The notes under the pieces: generated by a model
Told to the model about the DNA's origin: nothing
Seen by the model: only the letters and a program-made list of their open reading frames with translations
Database searches by the model: none
Source: Solibaculum_A intestinale
Lineage (GTDB): Bacteria; Bacillota; Clostridia; Oscillospirales; Acutalibacteraceae
NCBI RefSeq assembly: GCF_040096205.1
Contig: NZ_JBBMFD010000012.1
Span: 9,102-73,101 of the forward strand
Length of the DNA stretch: 64,000 nucleotides
Reading direction: 5' to 3'
Program-made: the position numbers and the translations under genes
Part shown: in pieces, positions 34,958-44,771 of the stretch
How the letters are laid out: the number at the start of each line of letters is the position of its first letter
Numbering within the stretch: position 1 is the stretch's first letter

Positions 34958-35845
34958 TTATTGGATTTTTTTATGCTCCTTAATCTTCTTTATCAGTGCT
35001 AAACCGTCCGCTCCTTCAAATTTTAAAGCAAAACACAGATTGCTGTTGAGCAAGTATTCCAAATCCATATATGTATAGTTGCATCCTGGGCGTACTCCTA
35101 TATTGCTTCCCCATGCGCATTCTCTCAAAGAGCCTTCCCATTCGTCCGTAAGAGAGTATAGTTTGGATTTGAATTGCGAATTATACAACAGCACTTGTAC
35201 AAAAACCTCATCTCCGCTGATCGAATAACGAAGCATTCTGTAGATAACAGCTTCGTGATCAATCAGGTATCGTGCAGCATCGTCCGTAATAGACCAATAG
35301 GCGAATCCCTTTTTGTATTCCAGATGATATTTCTTAAAGAGGTCCACGGAAAGCAGCTTCTGTATAAACTTAAGGCTTTCTCTAAGACCGCTTTTTATGT
35401 GCCCAGATAGACCTGTTAACTTCCCGCTTTCATGGAACAAATGATAATACTTGACTCGTTCGATTGTCGTGGTATGATTGTCAAATCCAACAAATTCGGT
35501 TCCCTTGTGCGCATCAAAAAAAGCATGCATATCATCCTGATTTTTTAGTGGAAAAGTGGACCCGGTAAGAAAATGGTAGTATTGATATGGCCCGTTTTGT
35601 ACGGCGGCCTTCAGCAGTTTCAACGTGCAATCCACTTGAGAATATCCCGCCCACTGGACGTTGTTTCTTGGTATGAAATAAAGGTTGCTTTTTTGGGGAA
35701 GGTATATATTGGAGTCGATGGAAGATTTCGCGTCTATATGCAGATAGATATCATTTCTTACGTCATCAATTGCTTCCAATAAAAGGACCAATAGATCAGG
35801 ACGGTGATGAGCCATGATCAGATAAGCATGACGATTATCAGCCAT
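34958..35845 (-). CDS. GT14-like (core-2/I-branching) glycosyltransferase
   Basis: A 295-residue protein beginning RHAYLIMAHHRPDLLVLLLE, then DIYLHIDAKSS, VQWAGYSQVDCTLKLL and YHFLTGSTFPLKN, all typical of the bacterial branch of the beta-1,6-N-acetylglucosaminyltransferase (GT14) family. Acceptor unknown, probably a surface glycan. It is plainly more AT-rich than its neighbours, and stands alone, which suggests gain by transfer. The ATG at 35845 follows CAGGAGGAA. Confidence 0.85.
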   Translation of the reverse strand: MADNRHAYLIMAHHRPDLLVLLLEAIDDVRNDIYLHIDAKSSIDSNIYLPQKSNLYFIPRNNVQWAGYSQVDCTLKLLKAAVQNGPYQYYHFLTGSTFPLKNQDDMHAFFDAHKGTEFVGFDNHTTTIERVKYYHLFHESGKLTGLSGHIKSGLRESLKFIQKLLSVDLFKKYHLEYKKGFAYWSITDDAARYLIDHEAVIYRMLRYSISGDEVFVQVLLYNSQFKSKLYSLTDEWEGSLRECAWGSNIGVRPGCNYTYMDLEYLLNSNLCFALKFEGADGLALIKKIKEHKKIQ

Positions 35846-36000
35846 TTTTGTAATTCCTCCTGGGTATCTGAGTCGGTTTCTGCTTATAGGATACCAGATG
35901 CACATAAATAAGTCTATCCCCTGATAACGAAGACAAGAGTTAGGTGTATTTTTTATAGTGTGGGTGATTTTCATAAATATGTTCAAAGTAAATTTTATAA

Positions 36001-36043
36001 AACAAGGTAAAGGGGAAGATCAAATCTTCCCCTTTACCTTGTT
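36001..36043 (-). terminator. 20-bp hairpin spanning the sigG stop codon
   Basis: 36001-36020 and 36024-36043 are perfect reverse complements (AACAAGGTAAAGGGGAAGAT), with only 3 nt between them. On the minus strand the last seven codons of sigG form the 5' arm and the stop codon is at the loop; TTATAAAA follows. Confidence 0.9.
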
Positions 36044-36790
36044 GAGCGCGCCCTTTTCTAGACGGGATACCTGCGCCTGGCTGATGCCGATTTCATTGGC
36101 CACCTCCATCTGGGTTTTGCCTTGGAAAAAACGCAGAGAGAGGATTTTCTTTTCCCTGGGAGAAAGGTTGTTGATGGCTTCCTTGAGGGCGATCTCATCG
36201 AGCCAGTTGCTGTCGTCGTTCTTGTCGCCGATCTGATCCATTACGTAGATGGTGTCCCCGCCGTCGGAATAAACCGGCTCGAAGAGGGAAACCGGCTCGA
36301 CAATGGATTCCAGCGCCATCACCACTTCCTCCCGTTTGACCCCCAGTTCCCTAGCGATTTCCTCCACTGTGGGTTCCCTAAGGTTGCTGCCCGTCAGCCG
36401 TTCCTTGGCCTGCATGGCCTTGTAGGCCATATCCCGCAGGGAGCGGCTGACCCGTACGGAATTATTGTCCCGCAGATAGCGGCGGATTTCCCCGATGATC
36501 ATGGGTACCGCGTAGGTGGAGAAACGGACGTTCTGAGAGATATCGAAATTGTCGATGGACTTAATCAGTCCAATGCATCCCACCTGAAACAGGTCGTCTA
36601 AGTTCTCGCCCCGCTGAGTAAAACGTTGGATGACGCTGAGCACCAGCCGCAGGTTCCCGTTAACCAGGTCCTCCCGCGCCTGCTTGTCGCCTTCCTTGCA
36701 CCGCTTTAGCAGCGCCATCTTTTCCGACTCCGTCAAAACTTTCAGCTTCGCCGTGTTGACCCCGCAGATATCCACTTTGTTAAACTGCAT
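36020..36790 (-). CDS. sigG: forespore sigma factor sigma-G
   Basis: Sigma-G directs late transcription in the forespore. The 256-residue protein begins MQFNKVDICGVNTAKLKVLT, the characteristic sigma-G start, then region 2 (DLFQVGCIGLIKSIDNFD), region 3 and region 4 (MEVANEIGISQAQVSRLEKG). I take the ATG at 36790, one codon after a TTG. It is 105 bp after sigE, the same order as in B. subtilis, with its own sigma-G-like promoter. Confidence 0.97.
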   Translation of the reverse strand: MQFNKVDICGVNTAKLKVLTESEKMALLKRCKEGDKQAREDLVNGNLRLVLSVIQRFTQRGENLDDLFQVGCIGLIKSIDNFDISQNVRFSTYAVPMIIGEIRRYLRDNNSVRVSRSLRDMAYKAMQAKERLTGSNLREPTVEEIARELGVKREEVVMALESIVEPVSLFEPVYSDGGDTIYVMDQIGDKNDDSNWLDEIALKEAINNLSPREKKILSLRFFQGKTQMEVANEIGISQAQVSRLEKGALNKVKGKI

Positions 36791-36827
36791 CAAGCCGCCC
36801 CCTACCGATGATTTCCATTGTCAGTAA

Positions 36828-36857
36828 GAGTATGACCGGAAGGGAAGGGCGGCATAC
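36828..36857 (-). promoter_or_regulatory. sigma-F/sigma-G-type promoter of sigG
   Basis: On the minus strand GTATG (36853-36857), an 18-bp spacer and CATACTC (36828-36834) match the sigma-G consensus GnATR-N18-CATnnTA except the last base. This fits autoregulation of sigG. Confidence 0.6.
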
Positions 36858-36895
36858 AGAAATTCCAGGTTCTTCAATTTAAGAAATTTTACCAG

Positions 36896-37627
36896 TTATC
36901 CGGCCCGCTCCAGTTCCTTTTTGAGCCGTTCGATGATCCGTTTCTCCAGGCGGGATATGTAGGATTGGGAGATGCCCAGCCGATCGGCTACCTCCTTCTG
37001 GGTGTGCTCCTTTTCCCCGCACAGCCCAAAGCGCAGCTTCATGATCTGCGCCTCCCGGTCGGACAGGTGCTCCACTGCACTGAGCAGCAGGTCCCGTTCC
37101 ACCTGCTGTTCGATGCCCCGGTTGACCACGTCCGGGTCGGACCCCAGCACGTCGGAGAAGAGCAGCTCGTTGCCGTCCCAGTCCACGTTGAGAGGCTCGT
37201 CGATGGACATTTCGTTTTTCAGCTGCACGCTTTTGCGCAGATACATCAAAATCTCGTTTTCGATGCACCGGGACGCGTAGGTGGCCAGCTTGATGTTGCG
37301 CGACGGGCAGAAGGTGTTGACCGCCTTAATCAGCCCGATGGTGCCGATGGAAATCAGATCCTCCACGCAGTTGTTGGGAGATTCGAATTTCTTCGCAATG
37401 TACACCACCAGCCGCAGGTTATGGGTAATCAGCGGTTCCCTTGCCTTGGCGTCGTCCTGGGTTTGAAGTTTGCGGAAAATCACCTGTTCCTCCTCCTGTG
37501 TCAGGGGAGCGGGCAGCGTTTCCGGCCCGTTGATGTAGTGAACCTCCTCCATGAGCCCCAGCCTTACTTTGAGCAGGTTGACCCATTTCTGTACCGCCAT
37601 CCAAATCGGTTTTGCCACCCGTTTCAT
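36896..37627 (-). CDS. sigE: mother-cell sigma factor sigma-E (pro-form)
   Basis: Sigma-E drives early mother-cell transcription. The 243-residue protein has an amphipathic N-terminal pro-region (MKRVAKPIWMAVQKWVNLLK), then EVHYINGPETLP where mature sigma-E starts in the family, region 2 (DLISIGTIGLIKAVNTF) and region 4 (KEVADRLGISQSYISRLEKR). I chose the ATG at 37627 because AGGAGG is 8 bp upstream; ATG 37633 is too near. It follows spoIIGA, its processing protease, by 18 bp. Confidence 0.97.
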   Translation of the reverse strand: MKRVAKPIWMAVQKWVNLLKVRLGLMEEVHYINGPETLPAPLTQEEEQVIFRKLQTQDDAKAREPLITHNLRLVVYIAKKFESPNNCVEDLISIGTIGLIKAVNTFCPSRNIKLATYASRCIENEILMYLRKSVQLKNEMSIDEPLNVDWDGNELLFSDVLGSDPDVVNRGIEQQVERDLLLSAVEHLSDREAQIMKLRFGLCGEKEHTQKEVADRLGISQSYISRLEKRIIERLKKELERAG

Positions 37628-37645
37628 TGCCATAACCTCCTGCAC

Positions 37646-38524
37646 TTATTTCATAGGAAGAAGCTGTGGATTCATCAGCCCCCGGTATTCTCCCGAGGAG
37701 AGATTGGTGTCGGACACGGCCACAAATGCCCCCTGCACCGTCACCGGCTCCTCTTTGGTATGTATGACGATCTCATCCGCCTTGAAGGAGGGAAGAAGAC
37801 CGTTTGCGCCCACGCTTTTGTAGGGGATCACCCGGTAGCGCCGCTGCCAGGCCTCCGGCAGGCGGACACAGGCGGCGCTCGCGTTCTGAAAGGCGGGACG
37901 GACCGGGTCGGGTAGCAGCTCCCGCACGCTTTGATATTCCGCCAGAACAACCGGCGAACCGGTGAAGGATTCGGTCAAGGAATTGCCGGTGTCCGCCAGG
38001 GTGCGGAGCGTTACGCTGCGCCCCTCCACCGTCACCGTCAGGTCATAGATAGATTTGGGCGGCGCCCCTTTCTGGAAGAACCGGTGAAACAGGGACAAAA
38101 GCAGATAGGCCGCCGCTGCGGTGACCACCAGCAAAAGCGGGGAAATGTCGAAATAAAACGCGCCGTTTCCCATGGCAAGACCGGGAGGCGCCACAAAGAG
38201 CCAGAGGGCGAAGGCAATGCCGGCAAAGGCGAAATTCACGGTAAAAAAGCAGGCATAGAGCTTTAGAAACCGTTTGAAAGAGGCGGCGTGAAAGGAAGCG
38301 AGGACAATGAGAGCGGAAAAGACCGCTTTGGTGGCGATGGAAAAGAGAATGCCCAGCTCCGGCAGCAAAATCACAAAGGAAAACAGGGCCCCCAGCGCCG
38401 CGCCCGCCAGCAGGCGCAGACGTTTGTACGGCTGATGGGCGAGCCTTGCGGTAACCAGAAGCAAAAAGAAATTCATAAAAAGGTTGACGGCGAATAAAAT
38501 GTCCACATAGATGGTCTGGGTCAT
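37646..38524 (-). CDS. spoIIGA: sigma-E processing peptidase SpoIIGA
   Basis: SpoIIGA is a membrane aspartyl protease that cuts pro-sigma-E at the septum. The 292-residue protein has five or six N-terminal membrane helices (about residues 5-165), then a cytoplasmic protease domain with the catalytic motif LADTGNSLTE. The ATG at 38524 follows AAAAGGAGGCG. It is co-transcribed with sigE. Confidence 0.95.
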   Translation of the reverse strand: MTQTIYVDILFAVNLFMNFFLLLVTARLAHQPYKRLRLLAGAALGALFSFVILLPELGILFSIATKAVFSALIVLASFHAASFKRFLKLYACFFTVNFAFAGIAFALWLFVAPPGLAMGNGAFYFDISPLLLVVTAAAAYLLLSLFHRFFQKGAPPKSIYDLTVTVEGRSVTLRTLADTGNSLTESFTGSPVVLAEYQSVRELLPDPVRPAFQNASAACVRLPEAWQRRYRVIPYKSVGANGLLPSFKADEIVIHTKEEPVTVQGAFVAVSDTNLSSGEYRGLMNPQLLPMK

Positions 38525-38580
38525 ATCCGCCCGCCTCCTTTTCCTCTTCGATGCTTGGCCCACAATGAGGGCGTACCTTT

Positions 38581-38626
38581 AGTATATATGGCAGGGGCGG
38601 CGAAATTATGTCACTTCCGATTGTCA
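38581..38626 (-). promoter_or_regulatory. spoIIGA promoter, Spo0A-type spacing
   Basis: On the minus strand GTGACA (38609-38614) and TATACT (38581-38586) are 22 bp apart, as in the B. subtilis spoIIG promoter. A second TGACA lies 13 bp upstream (38622-38626). The same -35 hexamer with 21-bp spacing is found at spoIIE. Confidence 0.7.
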
Positions 38627-38664
38627 TATTTTCAGTTTTCAAGGGAGACGGAAAAGGGAATAGA

Positions 38665-38738
38665 AAACGGCCGCTGCCGGCGGAGGCGCCGGCAACCGAT
38701 GTGGTTGCCGTGCTTCTCCGCACATGCAGCGGCCGTTT
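38665..38738 (-). terminator. long nested hairpin after the DUF378 gene
   Basis: Outer arms AAACGGCCGCTGC (38665-38677) and GCAGCGGCCGTTT (38726-38738) are a perfect 13 bp. Inside are GCGGAG/CTCCGC and CGGCAACC/GGTTGCCG pairs, so nearly the whole 74 nt is double-stranded. Confidence 0.75.
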
Positions 38739-38753
38739 GACCGGTTTGTGAAC

Positions 38754-38963
38754 CTATTCGTGGGATTCGATGACTTCCCGGTCGCGGAACAGCAGAGAAA
38801 TGCACCACAGTCCGCCCAGGAGAACCAGCGTATAGATGACACGGCTTACCGCCGCGCCCTGTCCGCCGAACAGCCATGCCACCGCGTCAAACTGGAACAG
38901 GCCGATGCTTCCCCAGTTCAGGGCGCCGATGATGACCAAGATAAGCGAAATCTTATCAAGCAC
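38754..38963 (-). CDS. DUF378 small membrane protein (YuzA-like)
   Basis: A 69-residue protein with two hydrophobic helices and the DUF378 signature LILVIIGALNWGSIGLFQFD. Function unknown. I take the GTG at 38963, spaced 9 bp from AAGGAG; an upstream TTG is too close. The element AAGGAGTTGAC is repeated in tandem just before the start (about 38969-38990). A forespore-type promoter lies upstream. Confidence 0.85.
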   Translation of the reverse strand: MLDKISLILVIIGALNWGSIGLFQFDAVAWLFGGQGAAVSRVIYTLVLLGGLWCISLLFRDREVIESHE

Positions 38964-38990
38964 TCTTGTCAACTCCTTGTCAACTCCTTA

Positions 38991-39302
38991 TCAAACGTCA
39001 TTTTCACTCTCAGTATGCCATCAAATGTGTTACTTTATACCGAGAGCCGGATTCGTTTGCAAAAATTTGGGATGGCCCTTACAAGAAGAAGCCATGGCCC
39101 TTCCCGCAGGTATCCAATGCCGTAAGACCCGGCTGCAATTGCCGCATTTAGGCAAATACGGTTTTACTTGCTTGCCGCCCGGCAGGCTGAATAAGGGAAA
39201 GATGCCGGCGGCGCGGATCGTTTTCAGCAAAATGGATGAGGCTCTTGCCAGGAGAGCCAAACGGGGGAGAACCTTGTTTTTCTTACAATCGCAAGAAAAA
39301 CG
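38991..39302. other. mostly empty stretch before the ATPase terminator
   Basis: Apart from the DUF378 promoter at 39012-39040, I see no gene with a ribosome site here. The stretch carries the DUF378 leader and about 250 bp with no recognisable content. Confidence 0.5.
39012..39040 (-). promoter_or_regulatory. sigma-F/sigma-G-type promoter of the DUF378 gene
   Basis: On the minus strand GTATA (39036-39040), an 18-bp spacer and CATACT(G) (39012-39017) match the same pattern as the sigG promoter. Confidence 0.55.
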
Positions 39303-39336
39303 GAAAAATCCCTGCGGAATGTTCTCCGCAGGGATT
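39303..39336 (-). terminator. ATPase operon terminator
   Basis: AATCCCTGCGGA (39307-39318) and TCCGCAGGGATT (39325-39336), with a five-base T-run on the minus strand. Confidence 0.9.
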
Positions 39337-39358
39337 AGCTTTGCCCAAATTCGGCGGT

Positions 39359-39979
39359 TTATGCAGACGCTTGCTCTTTTTGCCGTTTGATGACTTTTAA
39401 ACGGGAAAATTCTTCCCGGTCCTTTTCTTCCAGCGCTTCCGTGATGAATTTTACCGTTTCATCAAAACGGGGAATGATGATATTTTTGAGCGCATTGGCC
39501 CGTTTTTGCGTTTTGCGGATGGCGTTTGCCAGCCGGTACACACTGTTTTCCACCTCCGCCAGCTCCACCGTCAGCATTTTTACCGCGTAAAATTTGATAT
39601 ACGCTTCGTCGAGCAGGGAGTTGGAGGATTCGAAGCCATAGCTCAACGTGGCGGGCTGCGCGTCGATGGACACCAGCGGAATTTCCACGCCCATGACGCT
39701 GCGGTAAGTGATGTGCACCCCTTCTTCCACCGGCGTGGCGCCGGCGATTTCGTCGCAGATGCCCAGGGAGATGTTGGCCCGCTGCAGGGCAATGTAAGCG
39801 CTCGAAAAGGTCTCGTCAATCTTATTTTGAATTTCGGTGGCCTTGTCGATGAGGGACATCATTTCCCGAATCAGGATGTTTCGCTTGCGGTCGAGCAGGT
39901 CAAACCCCAGCCGGGCCAGGTTTAACGACCGCTTGGTGTCGAGCAGGTTGCCCTTGGTGGGAGAAATCTGCTGGTTCAC
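39359..39979 (-). CDS. atpD: V/A-type ATPase subunit D
   Basis: Central-stalk subunit that turns inside the A3B3 head. The 206-residue protein is mostly two long coiled-coil helices, with SPTKGNLLDTKRSLNLARLG at the start and NAIRKTQKRANALKNIIIP near the end. GTG start at 39979. Last gene of the operon, 18 bp after subunit B. Confidence 0.95.
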   Translation of the reverse strand: MNQQISPTKGNLLDTKRSLNLARLGFDLLDRKRNILIREMMSLIDKATEIQNKIDETFSSAYIALQRANISLGICDEIAGATPVEEGVHITYRSVMGVEIPLVSIDAQPATLSYGFESSNSLLDEAYIKFYAVKMLTVELAEVENSVYRLANAIRKTQKRANALKNIIIPRFDETVKFITEALEEKDREEFSRLKVIKRQKEQASA

Positions 39980-39997
39980 AATGCCTCACATCCCTTC

Positions 39998-41401
39998 TTA
40001 TAAGGCGCCGGCCGTTCCCGGCGTCTCGCTTTGCTTATAGTGCTTTTCGAGCATCTCATCGTCCACACGGTCCAGCTCTTCCTTGGGAAGCATGGAGAGA
40101 AGCTGCCAGCCCAGATCCAGGGTTTGGTCGATGGTGCGGTTTTCGTGAAAGCTCTGATTTAAAAACAGGGTTTCAAACGCCTTGCCGAACTCAATGTACC
40201 GGTGGTCGATGGGGGAGAGCTCCTCCTCGCCGATGACCGACGCTAAGGACCTTGCGTCCTGCACATGGGCATAAGAAGCAAAAAGCTGGTTTGCAAGGGC
40301 GGAATGATCCTCTCTCGTGTAGCCCTCGCCAATGCCGTCCTTCATCAGACGAGACAGAGAGGGAAGCACCGATACCGGCGGATAAATGCCCTTGCCGTCA
40401 AGGCTCCGGTCGAGCACGATCTGACCTTCGGTGATGTAACCGGTCAGGTCGGGCACCGGATGAGTAATGTCGTCGTTGGGCATGGTCAGAATCGGAATCT
40501 GGGTGACCGACCCGGTGTGCCCCTCGATCATGCCCGCCCGCTCGTAAAGGGAAGCGAGGTCGGAATACAGATAACCCGGATAGCCCTTGCGGCCGGGAAT
40601 CTCGCCCTTGGACGAGGAGAATTCACGAAGTGCCTCCGCATAGGAGGTCATGTCGGTCATGATGACCAGCACGTGCTTATTCTGCTCAAAGGCCAGATAC
40701 TCCGCCGCCGTCAGCGCGCAGCGGGGGGTCAGAATGCGTTCGATGATCGGGTCGTTTGACAGGTTTAAGAACATGGTAACCCTGGACAGGGTACCCGAAT
40801 CCTCAAAAGAACGGCGGAAGTACTGGGCCACGTCGTTTTTGACGCCCATGGCCGCAAACACCACGCAAAATTCCGCCCCTTCCTCCTCCGCGATCCGAGC
40901 CTGGCGCACGATCTGTACGGCAAGCTCGTTGTGTTTCATGCCCGAGCCTGAGAAGATGGGTAGCTTCTGGCCCCGGATTAGGGTCATCAGGCAGTCGATG
41001 GAGGAAACGCCGGTGTTGATGTAATTGCGCGGATAGGTGCGGGAGACCGGATTCATCGGCATGCCGTTGACATCCGCGAACTTCTCCGGAAACACGTCCC
41101 CGAGACCGTCGATGGGTTTTCCCTTGCCGTCGAAGATGCGCCCGAGAATCTCCGGAGACAGCGCTAGCTCCATGGGTCGCCCAGTCAGGCGGGTGCGGGT
41201 ATTTGTCAAAGAAATGCCGCGTGTCCCTTCAAAGACCTGGATAATGACCCGTTCGCCGTCGATCTGTACAATACGGCCGGAACGGGATTCGCCGTTTTGC
41301 AGCTTGATTTCCACCATTTCCTCAAACCCGGCGTTTTTTACTCCGTCCAGGGCGATCAGCGGTCCGCTGATCTGATTGAGACCGATATATTCGAGAACCA
41401 T
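39998..41401 (-). CDS. atpB: V/A-type ATPase subunit B
   Basis: Non-catalytic nucleotide-binding head subunit. The 467-residue protein begins MVLEYIGLNQISGPLIALDG and has the degenerate P-loop region LPIFSGSGMKHNELAVQI and SDLASLYERAG. RBS GGGAGGG. Confidence 0.97.
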   Translation of the reverse strand: MVLEYIGLNQISGPLIALDGVKNAGFEEMVEIKLQNGESRSGRIVQIDGERVIIQVFEGTRGISLTNTRTRLTGRPMELALSPEILGRIFDGKGKPIDGLGDVFPEKFADVNGMPMNPVSRTYPRNYINTGVSSIDCLMTLIRGQKLPIFSGSGMKHNELAVQIVRQARIAEEEGAEFCVVFAAMGVKNDVAQYFRRSFEDSGTLSRVTMFLNLSNDPIIERILTPRCALTAAEYLAFEQNKHVLVIMTDMTSYAEALREFSSSKGEIPGRKGYPGYLYSDLASLYERAGMIEGHTGSVTQIPILTMPNDDITHPVPDLTGYITEGQIVLDRSLDGKGIYPPVSVLPSLSRLMKDGIGEGYTREDHSALANQLFASYAHVQDARSLASVIGEEELSPIDHRYIEFGKAFETLFLNQSFHENRTIDQTLDLGWQLLSMLPKEELDRVDDEMLEKHYKQSETPGTAGAL

Positions 41402-41423
41402 AGGTTATCGTCCCTCCCAAACT

Positions 41424-43181
<1,758 letters not shown>

Positions 43182-43245
43182 GCGGCTTTCACCCCCGTCA
43201 GATTGCGCCGAAGAAGCCGAAAAAGGCCCGGCGCGAAACGTTTTG

Positions 43246-43857
43246 TCAATTTGCTTTAGCCGGCTCCACCGACAGGCCCGCATGCTCGGCAAACCAGACG
43301 TGCTGGCTGTCGAGGCGGGTGTCCAGAGTCTCGTCGGCCATCAGGCCGAACTCCCGGCATTCCATGCGAAAGCCGCCCAAACGGATGGAATCGTCCGCCT
43401 TAACCTGGCAGCCCTCCGAAAAGAGTTTGCTTAAGTCCCCGCCAAGGGGCAGGTCCGCTTCTCGCAGGTACAAGGTGACCTCTGCTTTCGGGAACAGCTT
43501 CGCCGCTTCCTTTGCCAGGCCTTCGAGAAAGGCCGGGTATGCGTCCGTCTTCGTGAAGGCTTCGATTTCCTTCTTTGCCTCGTCAAACACGTCTTTGGTG
43601 ATCTCGCCGCGCTTTAACAGGGCGGCCCGGTGGAGCTTGAGTTCCTTTTGGGACAGATCCCGGCGGATGCCGGTGCGCATTTTGGAGATTTCCTGCTGAA
43701 TCAGGTGATAGGCGTCGGTCAGCGCCTCGGTCTCCGCCTTTTCCAGCTCCGCTTTGTTGAAGGCTTCCGATTCCGCCAGGATCCGCGCCCGGCGTTCCTC
43801 GGCGTCCTTGTTGATGGCCTGTATGAATTTGCTTAGCTTTTCGTCCTGTAAAGCCAT
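43246..43857 (-). CDS. atpE: V/A-type ATPase subunit E
   Basis: Peripheral-stalk subunit. 203 residues: N-terminal long helix rich in Glu/Lys/Ala (about residues 1-100) and a globular C-terminus with GGFRMECREFGLMADETLDT, typical of the family. Pairs with the small coiled-coil subunit at the start of the operon. RBS GAGGAGG. Confidence 0.9.
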   Translation of the reverse strand: MALQDEKLSKFIQAINKDAEERRARILAESEAFNKAELEKAETEALTDAYHLIQQEISKMRTGIRRDLSQKELKLHRAALLKRGEITKDVFDEAKKEIEAFTKTDAYPAFLEGLAKEAAKLFPKAEVTLYLREADLPLGGDLSKLFSEGCQVKADDSIRLGGFRMECREFGLMADETLDTRLDSQHVWFAEHAGLSVEPAKAN

Positions 43858-43873
43858 AGTCGAGCCTCCTCAT

Positions 43874-44182
43874 TCATATCTTCACGCCGATGGCCTCACG
43901 CACATACTGCATGATGGAATCGGACGGGCGGGCCGAACCGTGGCGGTCCGGAATCTGCACGATCAGCGGGCGGTGGCTTGTGAGCTTCATGTCCAGAATG
44001 ACTTCCGGGCACAGCTTCATCAGCCCCTCGGTGATCAGCACGATTCCGATCTCGCTGTTTTCCTTGGCTTCCTTCAGGGCCTGGCGGACCTCCGCTTCCT
44101 CGTGGACGACAACGCCTTCGATCCCCGCGAGCCGCATGCCCACCAAGGTATCGATGTTATCGCTGATTAATTGAAAACGCAT
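43874..44182 (-). CDS. atpF: V/A-type ATPase subunit F
   Basis: Small central-stalk subunit with a CheY-like fold; 102 residues, with ISDNIDTLVGMRLAGIEGVV and GIVLITEGLMKL. It is 16 bp before subunit E. Confidence 0.93.
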   Translation of the reverse strand: MRFQLISDNIDTLVGMRLAGIEGVVVHEEAEVRQALKEAKENSEIGIVLITEGLMKLCPEVILDMKLTSHRPLIVQIPDRHGSARPSDSIMQYVREAIGVKI

Positions 44183-44222
44183 CGTGGTTTCACCGCCTTT
44201 GTTATGTGCGCCCAAACGCTTT

Positions 44223-44708
44223 TTACGATACGAACAGGATCAGGATGGAAATAACCAGGCCGTACAGGGCGATGGATTCGCCCAGGGCCACGAAGATCAA
44301 AGACTTGGAGAAGGCCTTGGGGTTTTCTGAGGTGGCGCCGATGGCCGCCGGGGAGGCGGACGCCACAGCGATACCGCCGCCGATACAGGCAAGGCCCACC
44401 GCCAAAGCCGCCGCTAAGTATTTCATGCCGTCGGCGTTGGCCGCAGCGGCTGCCGCATCCGCGTCGCTGGTGGCGGGAGCCGGGGCTGTGGCGGGAGCAG
44501 CGGTAGCCACTGGCTGGGCGTTGTCGTCCGGGGTAGCCGCTGAAACCGCGAAGGGCATAGCGACCGCCAGCAGCATCACTGCGGCAAAAGCGGTCAGGTT
44601 GACGCGCAGGGCCTTGCGGGGAGAATTGCCTCTCTTAAGACTGCGGATGGAGAGAACGAGCGGGATGCACATAGCGGCTAAAATCAGAACTGCAAACAGA
44701 GCATACAT
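44223..44708 (-). CDS. atpK: V/A-type ATPase membrane ring subunit K, with extra N-terminus
   Basis: Rotor ring subunit. 161 residues: two N-terminal hydrophobic segments (about residues 1-20 and 38-57), an Ala/Pro/Thr linker (about 60-92), then a single two-helix hairpin with the ion-binding Glu in VALGESIALYGLVIS. Many V-type K subunits have a doubled hairpin; here it is single. The Gln that marks Na+ rings in the first helix is not seen (the region reads CIGGGIAVASASP), so the coupling ion is open. Confidence 0.92.
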   Translation of the reverse strand: MYALFAVLILAAMCIPLVLSIRSLKRGNSPRKALRVNLTAFAAVMLLAVAMPFAVSAATPDDNAQPVATAAPATAPAPATSDADAAAAAANADGMKYLAAALAVGLACIGGGIAVASASPAAIGATSENPKAFSKSLIFVALGESIALYGLVISILILFVS

Positions 44709-44771
44709 TAGTATTTCCTCCTCATAATTCAGGTTCCCGTCACCGGGCGATAGGGAAAACCGGCCGGAACG

